Shown: one piece after another, positions 27,111-37,376 of the stretch
How positions within the stretch are numbered: position 1 is the stretch's first letter
Layout of the letters: every line of letters starts with the position of its first letter
Assembly: GCF_000970305.1 (NCBI RefSeq)
Contig: NZ_CP009517.1
Location: forward strand, 2,728,001 to 2,792,000
Direction of reading: 5' to 3'
Length of the DNA: 64,000 bases
Source: Methanosarcina barkeri 3
GTDB lineage: Archaea > Halobacteriota > Methanosarcinia > Methanosarcinales > Methanosarcinaceae
Translations under genes and position numbers: made by a program
Notes under the pieces: model-generated
What the model was told of the DNA's origin: nothing
The model's database searches: none
The model's input: only the letters and a program-made list of their open reading frames with translations

Positions 27111-28646
27111 TTATGAGGTAGATTTCGTAGAGATTGCAGCAGTCGGTCTTTCTATTATTTTTATATAGTTTGTTTTTGTTACCGCGCTACTGCCTGCAGC
27201 ATTGGTTACTGTTAAGTTTACAGTATATGTTCCTGCCTTTGAATACTTATGGATGGGATTCTGCTGAGTTGACGTAGCTCCGTCTCCAAAATTCCATTTC
27301 CATTTGGTAGGTGTCCCTGTGCTCGTATCAGTGAAGGCGACATTTATTGGTGCTTTTCCTGATGTAACACTACTGGTGAAGTCTGCAACAGGTTTTGTTA
27401 CAATTTTTATATAGTTCGTTTTTGTTACAGTGTTACTACCCACCGAATTCGTTACTGTTAACTTAATAGTATATGTTCCTGCCTTTGAATACTTATGAAT
27501 GGGATTCTGCTGGGTTGAGGTTGTTCCGTCTCCAAAATTCCATTTCCATTTGGTAGGTGCTCCTGTGCTTGTGTCAGTGAAAGCGATATTTATTGGTGTT
27601 TTTCCTGATGTAGCACTACTGGTGAAACTTGCAACAGGGAGTACTGGGACAGAACCTACAAACTGCCCGAAAGCAACAGGATCTTTTCCTACTCCTACTA
27701 TATTTGTAACCTTGTTTGTGGCTGTGTTAATTACGGAAACAGCACCACTTGCTTCTTTCGCCACATATACGTTATTTCCGTCTGGGCTGAAAGCAATTCC
27801 TAAAGGATAACTTCCTACATTCACTGTTGCTGTAACCTTGTTTGTGACTGTATCAATCACAGAAAAAGTACCGTCTCCATAGTTTGTCACATATGCTTTT
27901 GTTCCTGCTGGATTTACTGCAACTCCCCATGGATATTTTCCTACAGTCACCGTGGCAGCAACCTTATTTTTTGCGGTATCAATTACAGAGACGTCGCGTT
28001 CATTTGTCACATATACCTTTGTTCCTGCCGGATTAACCGCAACTCCGGTAGGGAGATTTCCTACAGTTATCGTGGCTGTGACCTTGTTTGTAGCTGCGTC
28101 AATTACAGAAACAGTGTTATCGAGAGTGTTCGCCACATATACTTTTGTTCCAGCCGGATTTACTGCAACTCCACAAGAATAATTTCCTACTTTTACTGTA
28201 GCTGTAACCTTGTTGCTTGCAGTGTCAATTACCGAGACACTTCTACTACCTTCGTTTGCCACATACACCTTTGTTCCAGCCGGGTTAACTGCAACTCCCC
28301 AGGGACGCTTCCCTACCTTTATTGTGGCTGTAACCTTGTTTGTTTTGGTGTCAATTACCGAGATAACGCCGCTTACTTCTTTTGACACATACACTTTTGT
28401 TCCGGCAGGATTGATTGCAACTCCGTAAGGATATTTTCCTACACTTACCGTAGCTGTAACCTTGTTTATTGCAAGGTCAATTACAGAGACAGTGGTGCTG
28501 CCACTATTTGTAACATAGGCGTATCCAGCCGTGTTAGAAGTAATTTGTGCAGTAGCTGCCGATGTAGTAGATAATGTTAAAATTAAAAATAAAACAATAG
28601 TTGTTGAAGCTAAAGCTACTGAACACAGTTTTTTGTTCATTTTCAT
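27111..28646 (-). CDS. YVTN beta-propeller surface protein with two PKD domains
   Basis: An exported surface-layer-type protein of 511 residues from the ATG at 28646, chosen because AAGGAG precedes it by 8 nt and the signal peptide [20 protein letters not shown] follows. After the signal come about seven 43-residue YVTN repeats (pattern [21 protein letters not shown]...[15 protein letters not shown]) forming a seven-bladed propeller (about 35-345), then two PKD domains (about 355-430 and 440-510; [12 protein letters not shown]). It probably takes part in cell-cell contact or the envelope. The protein stops early in a third, decayed PKD domain. Confidence 0.93.
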   Translation of the reverse strand: MKMNKKLCSVALASTTIVLFLILTLSTTSAATAQITSNTAGYAYVTNSGSTTVSVIDLAINKVTATVSVGKYPYGVAINPAGTKVYVSKEVSGVISVIDTKTNKVTATIKVGKRPWGVAVNPAGTKVYVANEGSRSVSVIDTASNKVTATVKVGNYSCGVAVNPAGTKVYVANTLDNTVSVIDAATNKVTATITVGNLPTGVAVNPAGTKVYVTNERDVSVIDTAKNKVAATVTVGKYPWGVAVNPAGTKAYVTNYGDGTFSVIDTVTNKVTATVNVGSYPLGIAFSPDGNNVYVAKEASGAVSVINTATNKVTNIVGVGKDPVAFGQFVGSVPVLPVASFTSSATSGKTPINIAFTDTSTGAPTKWKWNFGDGTTSTQQNPIHKYSKAGTYTIKLTVTNSVGSNTVTKTNYIKIVTKPVADFTSSVTSGKAPINVAFTDTSTGTPTKWKWNFGDGATSTQQNPIHKYSKAGTYTVNLTVTNAAGSSAVTKTNYIKIIERPTAAISTKSTS

Positions 28647-29124
28647 TGTCTTACTCCTTGTGTTTGATCCTACATCCAGCAGGTAAATTGTTTTGCAAGT
28701 TTTCTCATGAATAGCATTTTTGTGGAAATTTGCATTCAATTTCATCCAAAAGACTGCAAAAGTGGCCGGCCAGTCCTTTTTATTGTGATGATTGGGCAAT
28801 GTGTTAACACATGTTAAATACAGGACGAACTAATAGAGGCGTTTGAAAAACACTATCCTGACATCCTCTTAATTTAAGGGAAAATATTCTAACCAAAAAC
28901 CTAGAATAATTTTTCACATATTTTGAAAGTTAAATTGATTCTTAATGTATTTTTAGTCTTAATGCATTTTTATACTCTAGTAAATTTTTAAACTTTCAAT
29001 AAATATATGAGATCTACTTTTTCCCTTACAGTTTGAGTAGGATACCTATCCTGAAAAATACCCAAATATTAGTGTTGACCTGCCGAATACAGGTTTATAT
29101 TGCTCTAAAACTCAGTTCCAAAAT

Positions 29125-29212
29125 CTAGTGCCGAGTCAATCGTCAAGAATTCAACGATTCCGAAGAATTCTCATCGTTTTTATATGACATTTTACGGTTG
29201 ACGCGGCACTAG
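29125..29212. mobile_element. 88-bp inverted-repeat element, possible MITE
   Basis: Terminal 19-bp inverted repeats, 29125-29143 and 29194-29212, match at 17 of 19 positions and begin with CTAGTGCCG. The 50-bp interior has no coding capacity. Such a short element with long terminal repeats resembles a miniature inverted-repeat transposable element or a strong stem-loop RNA/terminator. No target-site duplication beyond the CTAG at the ends could be identified. Confidence 0.45.
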
Positions 29213-29881
29213 TAGTTTCTTCATTTTTGGTTTTGTAGAAGACCTATCTAAATAAGTTTCAATAGGTTCTGAAATAAATATATAAAAGTATGTCAGCTAG
29301 TTCAGTTTAAACAACTGGAAATTCTTAATTTCAGAAGATTTCTACATAACTACATTTTTAATTAACAGATTGAACTGGAGTTCATAAACTCATGAAAATC
29401 GGAATGTAGCTACAGGTAATTTGCAGATTTAGTATAAAATTTCTTAAACGACAAATCTCTTTAGTTCAATTTTAATATCATTCTGTCTTAGTTAGTCAAC
29501 GGTCGGTACTTATATCGTTTCCACATTCTCTATACAAAAGAAACATTATAGGGATTCTTGTTATATCGATTGTAGGTTAGATCCTGCATAGTAGGAGCTT
29601 AGTTATTTTGTTCTACAATTATAAATTCATTCTATATTTAGATTTTTTATATTAAAAAGTTTCCAATTCTTGTCCAAAAACTTCTTTTTTGGTTACAATT
29701 TTTGTTTGATGTTTTATGACGTAGTTTTATACCATAAAATTAAAAATCCGGCTTAATTTGCAAGAAAAACCTTATTTTTGATCCACTCAACTAATTGTAA
29801 ATCAAGTGTAACTTTAATAGGGTCCTTTTAAGTTCATTAAAGAAGAAAAATGAAATAGAGAAATTTTTAGCTGGATAGAGC

Positions 29882-29998
29882 CATGTAAGAAAGACATGTA
29901 AGAAAGACATGTAAGAAAGACATGTAAGAAAGACATGTAAGAAAGACACGTAAGAAAGACATGTAAGAAAGACATGTAAGAAAGACATGTAAGAAAGC
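29882..29998. repeat. 13-bp tandem repeat
   Basis: About nine copies of CATGTAAGAAAGA in a row, one with CACG in place of CATG. Units are identical otherwise, indicating recent expansion by slippage. Confidence 0.93.
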
Positions 29999-30255
29999 AT
30001 TTTCAAGATGTGAGATAAAAAAATATCTTAACGGAGTTGTAATCTTAGCAGCAATAATGAGGTTAAGTGAAGTTTTAGGAGAGCCTCTATAATAAACTCA
30101 GTATCTTTATTTTTTTTAACTCGACTATTTCGGGAATATTAAATAAAGAATTTTAAGAAATATAGCAACACTTCAACTAGTTCGTGAGTTTACTATGTTT
30201 CCTCAATTGATTCATAAGTTTACTATATTATTTACACAATATATTCAGAAATAAT

Positions 30256-30475
30256 CGTTTTAATATTATTTCCCTTAGCATTCTTTACTGTTAAGCTGAC
30301 AGTAATTTTCTTGCTTCACTGTATTTATGTGCAGGACTCTTAGATGTTGAATAGGTTCCGTACCCAAAACTCCAGTTTCATGAAGTTGGACTATTGCTGC
30401 TTTTGTCAATAAACTATAAGTTCAGTAGAGCTTTTCCTGAGAGTGGGAAACCAGGAAATATGTAACAGGAACCTG
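30256..30475 (-). pseudogene. Decayed fifth PKD domain
   Basis: Behind the stop of the four-PKD beta-helix gene, the minus strand still encodes a recognisable PKD domain: SGKALLN, then FIDKSS, NWSFGYGTYSTSKSPAHKYS and ITVSLTVKNAKGNN, interrupted by at least two in-frame stops and a one-base shift near SGK. The intact fifth PKD domain of the neighbouring paralog (ends at 33122) has the same FGDGTYST...SPVHTYS pattern. So the gene once extended about 75 codons further. Confidence 0.8.
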
Positions 30476-32389
30476 TTAAGTTCCTGTCACTGTGATATAA
30501 CTTGATTTTGTTGCCGTGTTACTGCCTGCTGCGTTACTTGCTGTCAGTGTTACCGTGTATTTTCCTGCAGCTGAATACTTATGTGTTGGGTTCGGCAAGG
30601 TTGAAGTTGTTCCGTCTCCAAAACTCCATTTCCATTTAACTGGTGTTCCTGTGCTTGTGTCAGTGAATTTAACGTTTAATGGAACTTTTCCTGAGGTAGG
30701 AGATGCAGAAAATGCAGCAACCGGTTTTGTTACAACTTTTATATACTCAGTTTTTGTTACTGTACTGCTGCCTGTAGCACCGCTTACCGTAAGTACCACC
30801 GTATAACTTCCTGCGGCTGAATACTTATGAGTCGGGGTCTGTTGGGTTGAACTTGTTCCGTCTCCAAAACTCCATTTCCATTTGGTCGGTGCTCCTGTAC
30901 TTGTGTCAGTAAATTTAACGTTTAACGGAACTTTTCCTGAGGTAGGAGATGCAGAAAATGCAGCAACTGGTTTTACTATGACTTTTATATATTCAGTCTT
31001 TGTTACCATGTTACTACCTGCTGAGTTAGTTACTGTAAGTGCAACCGTATAAATTCCGGCTTTAGAATACTTATGCGTTATATTCTGCATGGTTGAAGTT
31101 GTTCCGTCTCCAAAACTCCATTTCCACTTAGTGGGTGCTCCTGTGCTTGTGTCAGTAAAAGTAACCGTTAATGGTGCTTTTCCTGAGATGGGTTTCGCAG
31201 AGAAGTTTGCAACCGGTTTTGTTACCACTTTTATATAATCTGGTTTTGTTAATGTATTACTACCTGCTGAATTAGTTACTATAAGTACAACTGCATAATT
31301 TCCGGCTTTGGAATACTTATGCGTTGGATTCTGCAAGGTTGAGGAGGCCCCATCTCCAAAACTCCATTTCCATTTAGTTGGTGTTCCTGTGCTTGTGTCA
31401 TTAAATCTGACATTCAAAGGTGCATTTCCTGAAGTTGGAGATGCAGAAAAAGCAGCAACAGGCTCTATTGATCCGGGTTTATAGACAACTAGAGGAAGGT
31501 CGTCAGAATAGATACTGCCTGTTATGCTTTTATACGCTGAATCCGAAATTCCGTCCCTGTTTACATCTGTTGCGGTATTGGAAAATCCTGTACCATCAGG
31601 TTTTCCCCAGAAGTTGCCTCCGATATATGGTCCGCCTACAATATTAGTACCTGCGGTTTTTTTGGTATTATAGACATTTCCGATTCCGTTTTTAATAGTC
31701 ATATTGGTGTCATTGAAGTAGTTATTGTAAATCTGGTTTGCGTCACTTTTGCCACAGATATAAAACCCATAAACACTATTATCTTCAATAGTATTGCCTG
31801 AGAATGTGTTGCCGTCAGAATTGCCAATATGAGTACCGCGGCCGTTACCAAAAGCCTTATTTCCTGAAAGGATATTGTCCGTTGCAGTTCCAAGCACAAT
31901 TCCAAAATCTGTGTTGCTTATAGCCATATTCTTTGAAAACTTATTCCCTGTGGAACGAAGGAAATAGATGCCATAACAGTTGTTCATAAGTTTGTTGTTC
32001 TCAATTATGCAGTTGCTGCATGAAGACAGACGGATTCCTGCATAACCGGATCTTGCTCCCATAATCTTAAGTCCAGTTACTTTTATGTTGCTTCCCTGCA
32101 GGAGGAACACATCGACCCCTGAACGTTTAACCATAATAGTTGTATCATCAGGGTTTCCGGATTCTGACCGGATTGTAAGATTACTTTTATTTACGTTGAT
32201 ATTTTCGGTATAGGTTCCGGGTTTTACAGTAATTATATCGCCTGAGGACGAATTATTTACAGCTTTTTGAATAGAATCTCCTGGCTGCACTATAATCTCA
32301 GCTGCAGCTCCGAGACCGGATATAAACAGTAAAATTAAAAAAGTTACTACCAGAGAGGTTAATGTTTTTATTCCAATTCCTCCGTTCAT
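30476..32389 (-). CDS. Surface protein: beta-helix plus four PKD domains
   Basis: 637-residue exported protein. A signal peptide (about 8-29) is followed by a NosD-type parallel beta-helix (about 30-235; SGYAGIRLSSCSNCIIENNKLMNNCYGIYFL-like turns), the GPYIGGNFWGKPDGTGF module (about 260-276), and four PKD domains of about 82 residues (from about 310 to the end; WKWSFGDGTSSTxQNPTHKYS). There is no membrane anchor, so it may be held non-covalently. The ATG lies in a sequence also conserved at the paralog's start. It is a close tandem paralog of the gene ending at 33122; its fifth PKD domain has decayed. Confidence 0.92.
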   Translation of the reverse strand: MNGGIGIKTLTSLVVTFLILLFISGLGAAAEIIVQPGDSIQKAVNNSSSGDIITVKPGTYTENINVNKSNLTIRSESGNPDDTTIMVKRSGVDVFLLQGSNIKVTGLKIMGARSGYAGIRLSSCSNCIIENNKLMNNCYGIYFLRSTGNKFSKNMAISNTDFGIVLGTATDNILSGNKAFGNGRGTHIGNSDGNTFSGNTIEDNSVYGFYICGKSDANQIYNNYFNDTNMTIKNGIGNVYNTKKTAGTNIVGGPYIGGNFWGKPDGTGFSNTATDVNRDGISDSAYKSITGSIYSDDLPLVVYKPGSIEPVAAFSASPTSGNAPLNVRFNDTSTGTPTKWKWSFGDGASSTLQNPTHKYSKAGNYAVVLIVTNSAGSNTLTKPDYIKVVTKPVANFSAKPISGKAPLTVTFTDTSTGAPTKWKWSFGDGTTSTMQNITHKYSKAGIYTVALTVTNSAGSNMVTKTEYIKVIVKPVAAFSASPTSGKVPLNVKFTDTSTGAPTKWKWSFGDGTSSTQQTPTHKYSAAGSYTVVLTVSGATGSSTVTKTEYIKVVTKPVAAFSASPTSGKVPLNVKFTDTSTGTPVKWKWSFGDGTTSTLPNPTHKYSAAGKYTVTLTASNAAGSNTATKSSYITVTGT

Positions 32390-33121
32390 TAAAAGAAGTT
32401 TAAATAAAATTTGTACTGTAGTTAAGTAAATGTTTACAATGAACGCTCATTTGAATACACAAGTGTAGGGGGTATGTTTTTATTCAGAAACTTGATCTAC
32501 CATGTGCAAAATAATCCAGATGAAATCACTTTAGTTTGAAGAAAATGAACATAGATTAATATAAATATTCTCATTATCTTTTATTTTTTAGATAAGTCGT
32601 GGACAATAAAAAACCTTCTCAGTATTAAATTATTTTTAAGATCTTATTTCAGTTATTATACTACAATTAAACATTCAATTTTAGTTTAATTCATGCATTT
32701 TTTGTATCAATTCCAGCTTAATTTACAAGATAGGTGGTAAATTAATCTCAAATAATCTCAGAAGCAAGTATTAATTTCAAAGTACAGTTCAAAATTAGGA
32801 GTAAAAATAAGTTAAGAAAAATTGGATATAAGAATTTAATTAAAGAAATAAAATATTTAACAACTGTTTTCAGCATAAAATCCGACAGAATAAAAATGGA
32901 AATAAAAAAGCAATAACTAGCCAGTGATTAACGGAAACCAATTCAGAAAATTTATTTCAGTAATCAGATTAAAGATGGCTAGTTATTTATTTCCCAGGTT
33001 GAGCAGTTCTTTTTATTCATTTTTTAAATGGTTAACATTTCAGAACTTTATGAACATGTTAACCAGATGAACATACTATTAAGTCAGTAAAACTGATTTT
33101 TATAGCGCGTTCAGTCTTTTG
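32390..33121. other. AT-rich spacer between paralogous surface genes
   Basis: About 730 bp with very low GC content, no frame above noise, no clear hairpin and no RNA. Promoter elements for the left gene should lie at 32400-32600; TATA-like stretches are too many to pick one. Confidence 0.5.
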
Positions 33122-35308
33122 TTATTTTGTCACTTTTATATAGTTTGATTTTGTTTTTGTATTACTTCCTGCTGCGTTTGTTGCTGTGAGTTTAACAGTA
33201 TAAGTTCCTGCAGCTGAATATGTGTGTACTGGACTTTTTTGTGTTGAGTATGTCCCATCTCCGAAATCCCATCTCCACTTCGTTGGAGAGCCTTTGCTTG
33301 CCTCTGTAAATGTAACCTTTAGTGGAGCTTTTCCTGAGAGTGTAGAGCCCCAGAATTCCGCAACTGGAGCTTGTGAAGTTGATGTCACTATGATATACTT
33401 TGATTTTGTTGCAGTGTTACTACCTGCAGCATTCGTTACTGTAAGTTTAACAGTATATTTTCCTGCTTTGGAATACTTATGTGTTGGGTTCTGGGATGTT
33501 GACGATGTTCCGTCTCCGAAATCCCATTTCCATTTAGTGGGTTTTCCTGTACTTTTGTCAGTAAACTCAACGTTTAGAGATGCATTTCCTGATTTTGGAG
33601 ATGCATAAAATACAGCAGCTGGAGTTTGAGAAGTTGTTGTAACGGTTACATAATTTGATTTTGTTACCGTGTTGCTGCCTGCTGCGTTACTTGCTGTCAG
33701 TGTTACCGTGTATTTTCCTGCAGCTGAATACTTATGTGTTGGGTTCTGCAAGGTTGAGGAGGTTCCGTCTCCAAAGCTCCATTTCCACTTAGTGGGTGCT
33801 CCTGTGCTTGTGTCAGTAAATTTAACGTTTAACGGAACTTTTCCTGAGGTAGGAGACGCAGAAAATGCAGTAACTGGCTTTGATGTAGCTACTGTCACGG
33901 TGATATAATTAGACTTTGTTACCGTGTTACTGCCGGCTGCATTGGTTATTGTAAGGGTTACTGTGTATTTTCCTGCTTTGGAGTACTTGTGCGTTGGACT
34001 CTGGGATGTTGAAGTTGTTCCGTCTCCAAAGCTCCATTTCCACTTAGTGGGTGTTCCTATGCTTGTGTCAGTGAATTTAACGTTTAATGGAGCTTTTCCT
34101 GAGGTTGGAGACGCAGAAAAGGCAGCAACAGGCTTTGTTACCACTTTTATATAATTTGCTTTTGTTAGTGTATTACTGCCTGCTGAGTTGGTTGCTGTAA
34201 GTGCAACCGTATAATTTCCTGCTTTGGAATACTTATGCGTTGGATTCTGGGCTGTTGAACTTGTTCCGTCTCCAAAGCTCCATTTCCACTTCGTTGGTGA
34301 TCCTGTGCTTGTGTCAGTAAATTTTACATTCAGTGGAGCGTTTCCTGAGGTTGGAGATGCAGAAAAAGCAACAATCGGTTTTGTAGGCCCTGATTTATAG
34401 ACAACTAGAGGAAGGTTGTCAGAATAGATGCTGCCTGTTATGCTTTTATATGCAGAATCGGAAATTCCATCCCTATTTTTATCTGCTGCGGTATTGGAAA
34501 ATCCTGTACCATCAGGTTTTCCCCAGAAGTTGCCTCCGATATATGGTCCGCCTACAATATTAGTACCTGCAGTCTTTTTGGTATTATAGACGTTTCCGAT
34601 TCCGTTTTTAATAGTCATATTGGTGTCATTGAAGTAGTTATTGTAAATCTGGTTTGCGTCACTTTTGCCACAGATATAAAACCCATAAACATTGCTGTTT
34701 TGAATGGTGTTGCCTGAGAGTGTATTGCCATCTGAATTACCAATATGAATCCCACGACCGTTATTAAGGGCCGTGTTTCCTGAAAGGGTATTGTCTGTAG
34801 CAGTCCCAAGTACAATTCCATATTCCCTGTTGTTAGTAGCTGTATTCTTTGACAGTTTGTCCCCTTTAGAACGCAGGACATAAGTTCCATAACAGTTGTT
34901 CATAAGTTTGTTGTTCTCAATTATGCAGTTACTGCATGAGGACAGATAGATTCCTGCATTACCGGACCGGGTTGCTCCTACGGCCTTAAATCCAGTTATT
35001 TTTATGTTGTCTCCCTGCAGGAGGAACACACTGGCTCCTGAGCTTTTGGCTTTAATCATGGTATTATCAGGGTTTCCGGACTCTGAACGGATTGTAAGAT
35101 CATCTTTAGTTACATTGATATTTTCAGTATAGGTCCCGGATTTTACAGTAATTACATCGCCGGAAGAAGAACTATCCACAGCTTTTTGAATAGAACTTCC
35201 TGGCTGCACTATAATCTCGGCTGCAGCCCCAAGATTTGATATTAATACTAATATGAAAATAGCTACTAACAAAGTGGTTAATTTTTTAATTTTAATTCCT
35301 CCGTCCAC
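33122..35308 (-). CDS. Surface protein: beta-helix plus five PKD domains
   Basis: 728 residues if started at the GTG at 35308, which aligns exactly with the ATG of the downstream paralog; an upstream in-frame start at 35326 is less likely. Signal peptide (LTTLLVAIFILVLISNLGAAA), NosD-type beta-helix (about 30-240), GPYIGGNFWGKPDGTGF module, then five PKD domains, each with WKWxFGDGTxST and HKYSxAGxYTV. The last domain ends in SNYIKVTK. Domain four and five sequences are more diverged than one to three. A surface/adhesion role is inferred from architecture; no catalytic site is seen. Confidence 0.92.
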   Translation of the reverse strand: MDGGIKIKKLTTLLVAIFILVLISNLGAAAEIIVQPGSSIQKAVDSSSSGDVITVKSGTYTENINVTKDDLTIRSESGNPDNTMIKAKSSGASVFLLQGDNIKITGFKAVGATRSGNAGIYLSSCSNCIIENNKLMNNCYGTYVLRSKGDKLSKNTATNNREYGIVLGTATDNTLSGNTALNNGRGIHIGNSDGNTLSGNTIQNSNVYGFYICGKSDANQIYNNYFNDTNMTIKNGIGNVYNTKKTAGTNIVGGPYIGGNFWGKPDGTGFSNTAADKNRDGISDSAYKSITGSIYSDNLPLVVYKSGPTKPIVAFSASPTSGNAPLNVKFTDTSTGSPTKWKWSFGDGTSSTAQNPTHKYSKAGNYTVALTATNSAGSNTLTKANYIKVVTKPVAAFSASPTSGKAPLNVKFTDTSIGTPTKWKWSFGDGTTSTSQSPTHKYSKAGKYTVTLTITNAAGSNTVTKSNYITVTVATSKPVTAFSASPTSGKVPLNVKFTDTSTGAPTKWKWSFGDGTSSTLQNPTHKYSAAGKYTVTLTASNAAGSNTVTKSNYVTVTTTSQTPAAVFYASPKSGNASLNVEFTDKSTGKPTKWKWDFGDGTSSTSQNPTHKYSKAGKYTVKLTVTNAAGSNTATKSKYIIVTSTSQAPVAEFWGSTLSGKAPLKVTFTEASKGSPTKWRWDFGDGTYSTQKSPVHTYSAAGTYTVKLTATNAAGSNTKTKSNYIKVTK

Positions 35309-35868
35309 TAAAAGAAGTTTTGGCAAGACTTTAATTGTAACTAAAGAGAGTTTACAGTGAATACCTACATAAACTCACGAGTGCAAAATTATTCTCTTAC
35401 TCAAAGAATTTGTTTATCTTTTGTAAGATGCCTCAAGTAAATTCCATTAATTAAGCTGGAATTCAAATAATAGAATATAAATATACTGAAATTATGTTAA
35501 ATTGAATAAATTAGTATTTAAAAATATTCTTTATGTAATTTATATATAGTAGGATAACCCAGGTTATTTAACTTAATAGAATATCTTACTATAGGTTATT
35601 GTCTTATTTTAATTAGTCAACTATTTATTAATTTCAAAATAGGGAAGATTTAAACTTGAATTACCCAGATAAAAGAACAATAGCCTTCAGGACGATAAAA
35701 GTAAGTTCGTCTTCTCAAATTAGAACTGTATTTGAACCTGTAGGTTCAGAGTTACTCAAATATGATTAAATCCAAAATTAATGTATTCAAAACTAGATTA
35801 AAAATGAGAAAATAGGAAATCTTTATCATCACCATATAAGAAATAATATATAAAAAGGGGATGAAAAG
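35309..35868. other. Divergent AT-rich spacer
   Basis: About 560 bp between the minus-strand surface gene and the plus-strand gerW-like gene. Several TATA-like runs occur (for example TTTATATATAG at 35539-35549). No gene or hairpin of note. Confidence 0.45.
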
Positions 35869-36336
35869 TTGGGTGTAGAAGCCACTATTAAAGAAATTGC
35901 AGGTGAACTTGAGAGGATTGCAACTACAAAAACCGTAGTTGGGGACCCGATTACTGCTGCTGGGAAAACAATAATTCCAATTTCAAGGATTTCAATGGGA
36001 TTTGGAGCAGGTGGAGGAGAAGGCAAGAAAGACACCGAGTCTGGATACGGAGGAGGTGGAGGAGCAGGTGCAAAGATAGAGCCTGTGGCATTTATTATGC
36101 TTTCAGAAGAAGAAGCCAGAATTTTCCGGCTCTCTGAACGAAGCGACGCCGGATCAATCCTCAGCTCAATTCCCGATCTTGTGCCTGAGATTATGGACAA
36201 GCTCAAAGGCATGAGAGGCAAAAACAAAAAAGAAGAGGAATTTAAGGAACAGGAAGTTAAAGGAAAAGAAACCCTGAAAAAGGAAACTGTAAAAGAAACC
36301 GAAGTCAATATAGAAGAAGGGGGATGTTTCCACTAA
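35869..36336 (+). CDS. GerW/YtfJ-family protein
   Basis: 155 residues, homologous to the Firmicutes spore protein GerW (YtfJ). The core (about 1-105) has the typical TTKTVVGDPITAAGKTIIPISRISMGFGAGGG, the glycine-rich SGYGGGGGAGAKIEPVAFI and a hydrophobic middle; a Lys/Glu-rich tail of about 45 residues ends in GGCFH, with a cysteine near the end. The start is a TTG preceded by GGGGAT. No sporulation occurs in methanosarcinas, so the role must differ. It is followed 111 bp later by a DUF2953-like gene, the same neighbour seen in spore-formers, which suggests the two act together. Confidence 0.87.
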   Translation: MGVEATIKEIAGELERIATTKTVVGDPITAAGKTIIPISRISMGFGAGGGEGKKDTESGYGGGGGAGAKIEPVAFIMLSEEEARIFRLSERSDAGSILSSIPDLVPEIMDKLKGMRGKNKKEEEFKEQEVKGKETLKKETVKETEVNIEEGGCFH

Positions 36337-36447
36337 TTTTCCACCCAATTTCTGGAACTAATCTATCTAGGGGATTCTTAGCAAAAATTTAGAAAGTGGG
36401 GGTTTTCAGGATAGTTAGGACTATCCTCTTCTCCCGAACCTGTTAAT

Positions 36448-37320
36448 ATGCTTGTAATAACTCTTCTTCTACTGGTTTTTCTATTGGTCTTATTCATATT
36501 ATTTACAGCAATAGGCCTCACTTTCAAACTCAATATCCTGAGCCTGGAAGAAAAGAAAGAACTTAAAGGCATATTCACTGTAAAATGGCTGCTCTTTTCC
36601 CATACCTTTTCCATAGAGGAACCAGAGGACAGCGAAAGCCTTCCTGAAGAATCGGAACAATTAAAAAAAGACAAAGCAATCGAAGGGGAACAAAGTGAAA
36701 TTGATCTGAAGAAAACAGAAAAGGTACGAGTTACTACAGAACCACAGGATAAAACTGAAGTGAAGAAAAAAAGGGATATTGAGGAAAGAGAGGTCGAAAA
36801 GGAAAGAGAGGTCGAAAAGGAAATAATAGAAGAAAATGAGAAGAAAGAAAAAAGGAGTATAATTGAAAAGATAAGAGGAAAAAAGAAGCCCGAAATTGAA
36901 AAAGCTCCAGAATCAGGAATGACCCCCAGAGAAAAACTTCACTGGGCCATGGAGGCATTCAGATCTCTCAGAAGACCTCTGTTTCGTCTATTTTCCGATT
37001 TACTAAACGGAATAAAAATTAAACGTTTGGAGTCTTACATAATGTTTGGCCTTTCCGATCCTGCAGACACAGGCATGCTCTGTGGATTTATACATGCTGT
37101 TACAGGATTGGCATACAGCCGGTGCAAGAACTGCAGTTTTTCCATTAACCCTGTATTCATGAATCCGATGGTGGATTTCAAAAGTGATGTGGAAATTCGT
37201 GTAAGGATATATTCTCTGATTTATCCGATGCTTAAATTCATGTTTAACAGGAAAACTTTATCTTTTACTTATTCGATTATTAAGGAAAAACTCTGGGGGA
37301 AACAGAAGCTTAATTCCTGA
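36448..37320 (+). CDS. DUF2953-like membrane protein
   Basis: 290 residues. An N-terminal membrane helix (about 1-24, LVITLLLLVFLLVLFILFTAIG) is followed by a beta-type segment (TFKLNILSLEEKKELKGIFTVKWLLFSHTF), a long highly charged Glu/Lys coil (about 55-155), and a C-terminal region with FGLSDPADTGMLCGFIHAVTG and VFMNPMVDFKSDVEIRVRIYSLIYPMLK. That layout fits the DUF2953 family, which sits beside YtfJ/GerW in Firmicutes. The charged insert is longer than I would expect. Function unknown; probable membrane partner of the GerW-like protein. Confidence 0.68.
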   Translation: MLVITLLLLVFLLVLFILFTAIGLTFKLNILSLEEKKELKGIFTVKWLLFSHTFSIEEPEDSESLPEESEQLKKDKAIEGEQSEIDLKKTEKVRVTTEPQDKTEVKKKRDIEEREVEKEREVEKEIIEENEKKEKRSIIEKIRGKKKPEIEKAPESGMTPREKLHWAMEAFRSLRRPLFRLFSDLLNGIKIKRLESYIMFGLSDPADTGMLCGFIHAVTGLAYSRCKNCSFSINPVFMNPMVDFKSDVEIRVRIYSLIYPMLKFMFNRKTLSFTYSIIKEKLWGKQKLNS

Positions 37321-37376
37321 GCTAAAGGAAGTGTAATTCCTAAGCTTTATGAATAGGTAATGAGGTACAGATATAC

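Larger units (their letters stand above)
28647..30255. other. Long intergenic region
   Basis: AT-rich. It carries a perfect palindrome TGTGTTAACACA at 28800-28811 upstream of the YVTN gene, an 88-bp inverted-repeat element, and a 13-bp tandem array, the last two listed separately. The minus-strand frame at 29791-30006 is only a translation of the 13-bp array. No gene seen. Confidence 0.6.

Noticed and set aside
29791-30006. Minus-strand frame of 71 codons reading SFLHVFLTCLSYM repeats
   Set aside because: Translation of the 13-bp array only.
36734-36958. Minus-strand frame inside the DUF2953-like gene
   Set aside because: Mirror of a Glu/Lys-rich coding stretch; Phe/Leu/Ser-rich shadow without initiation signals.
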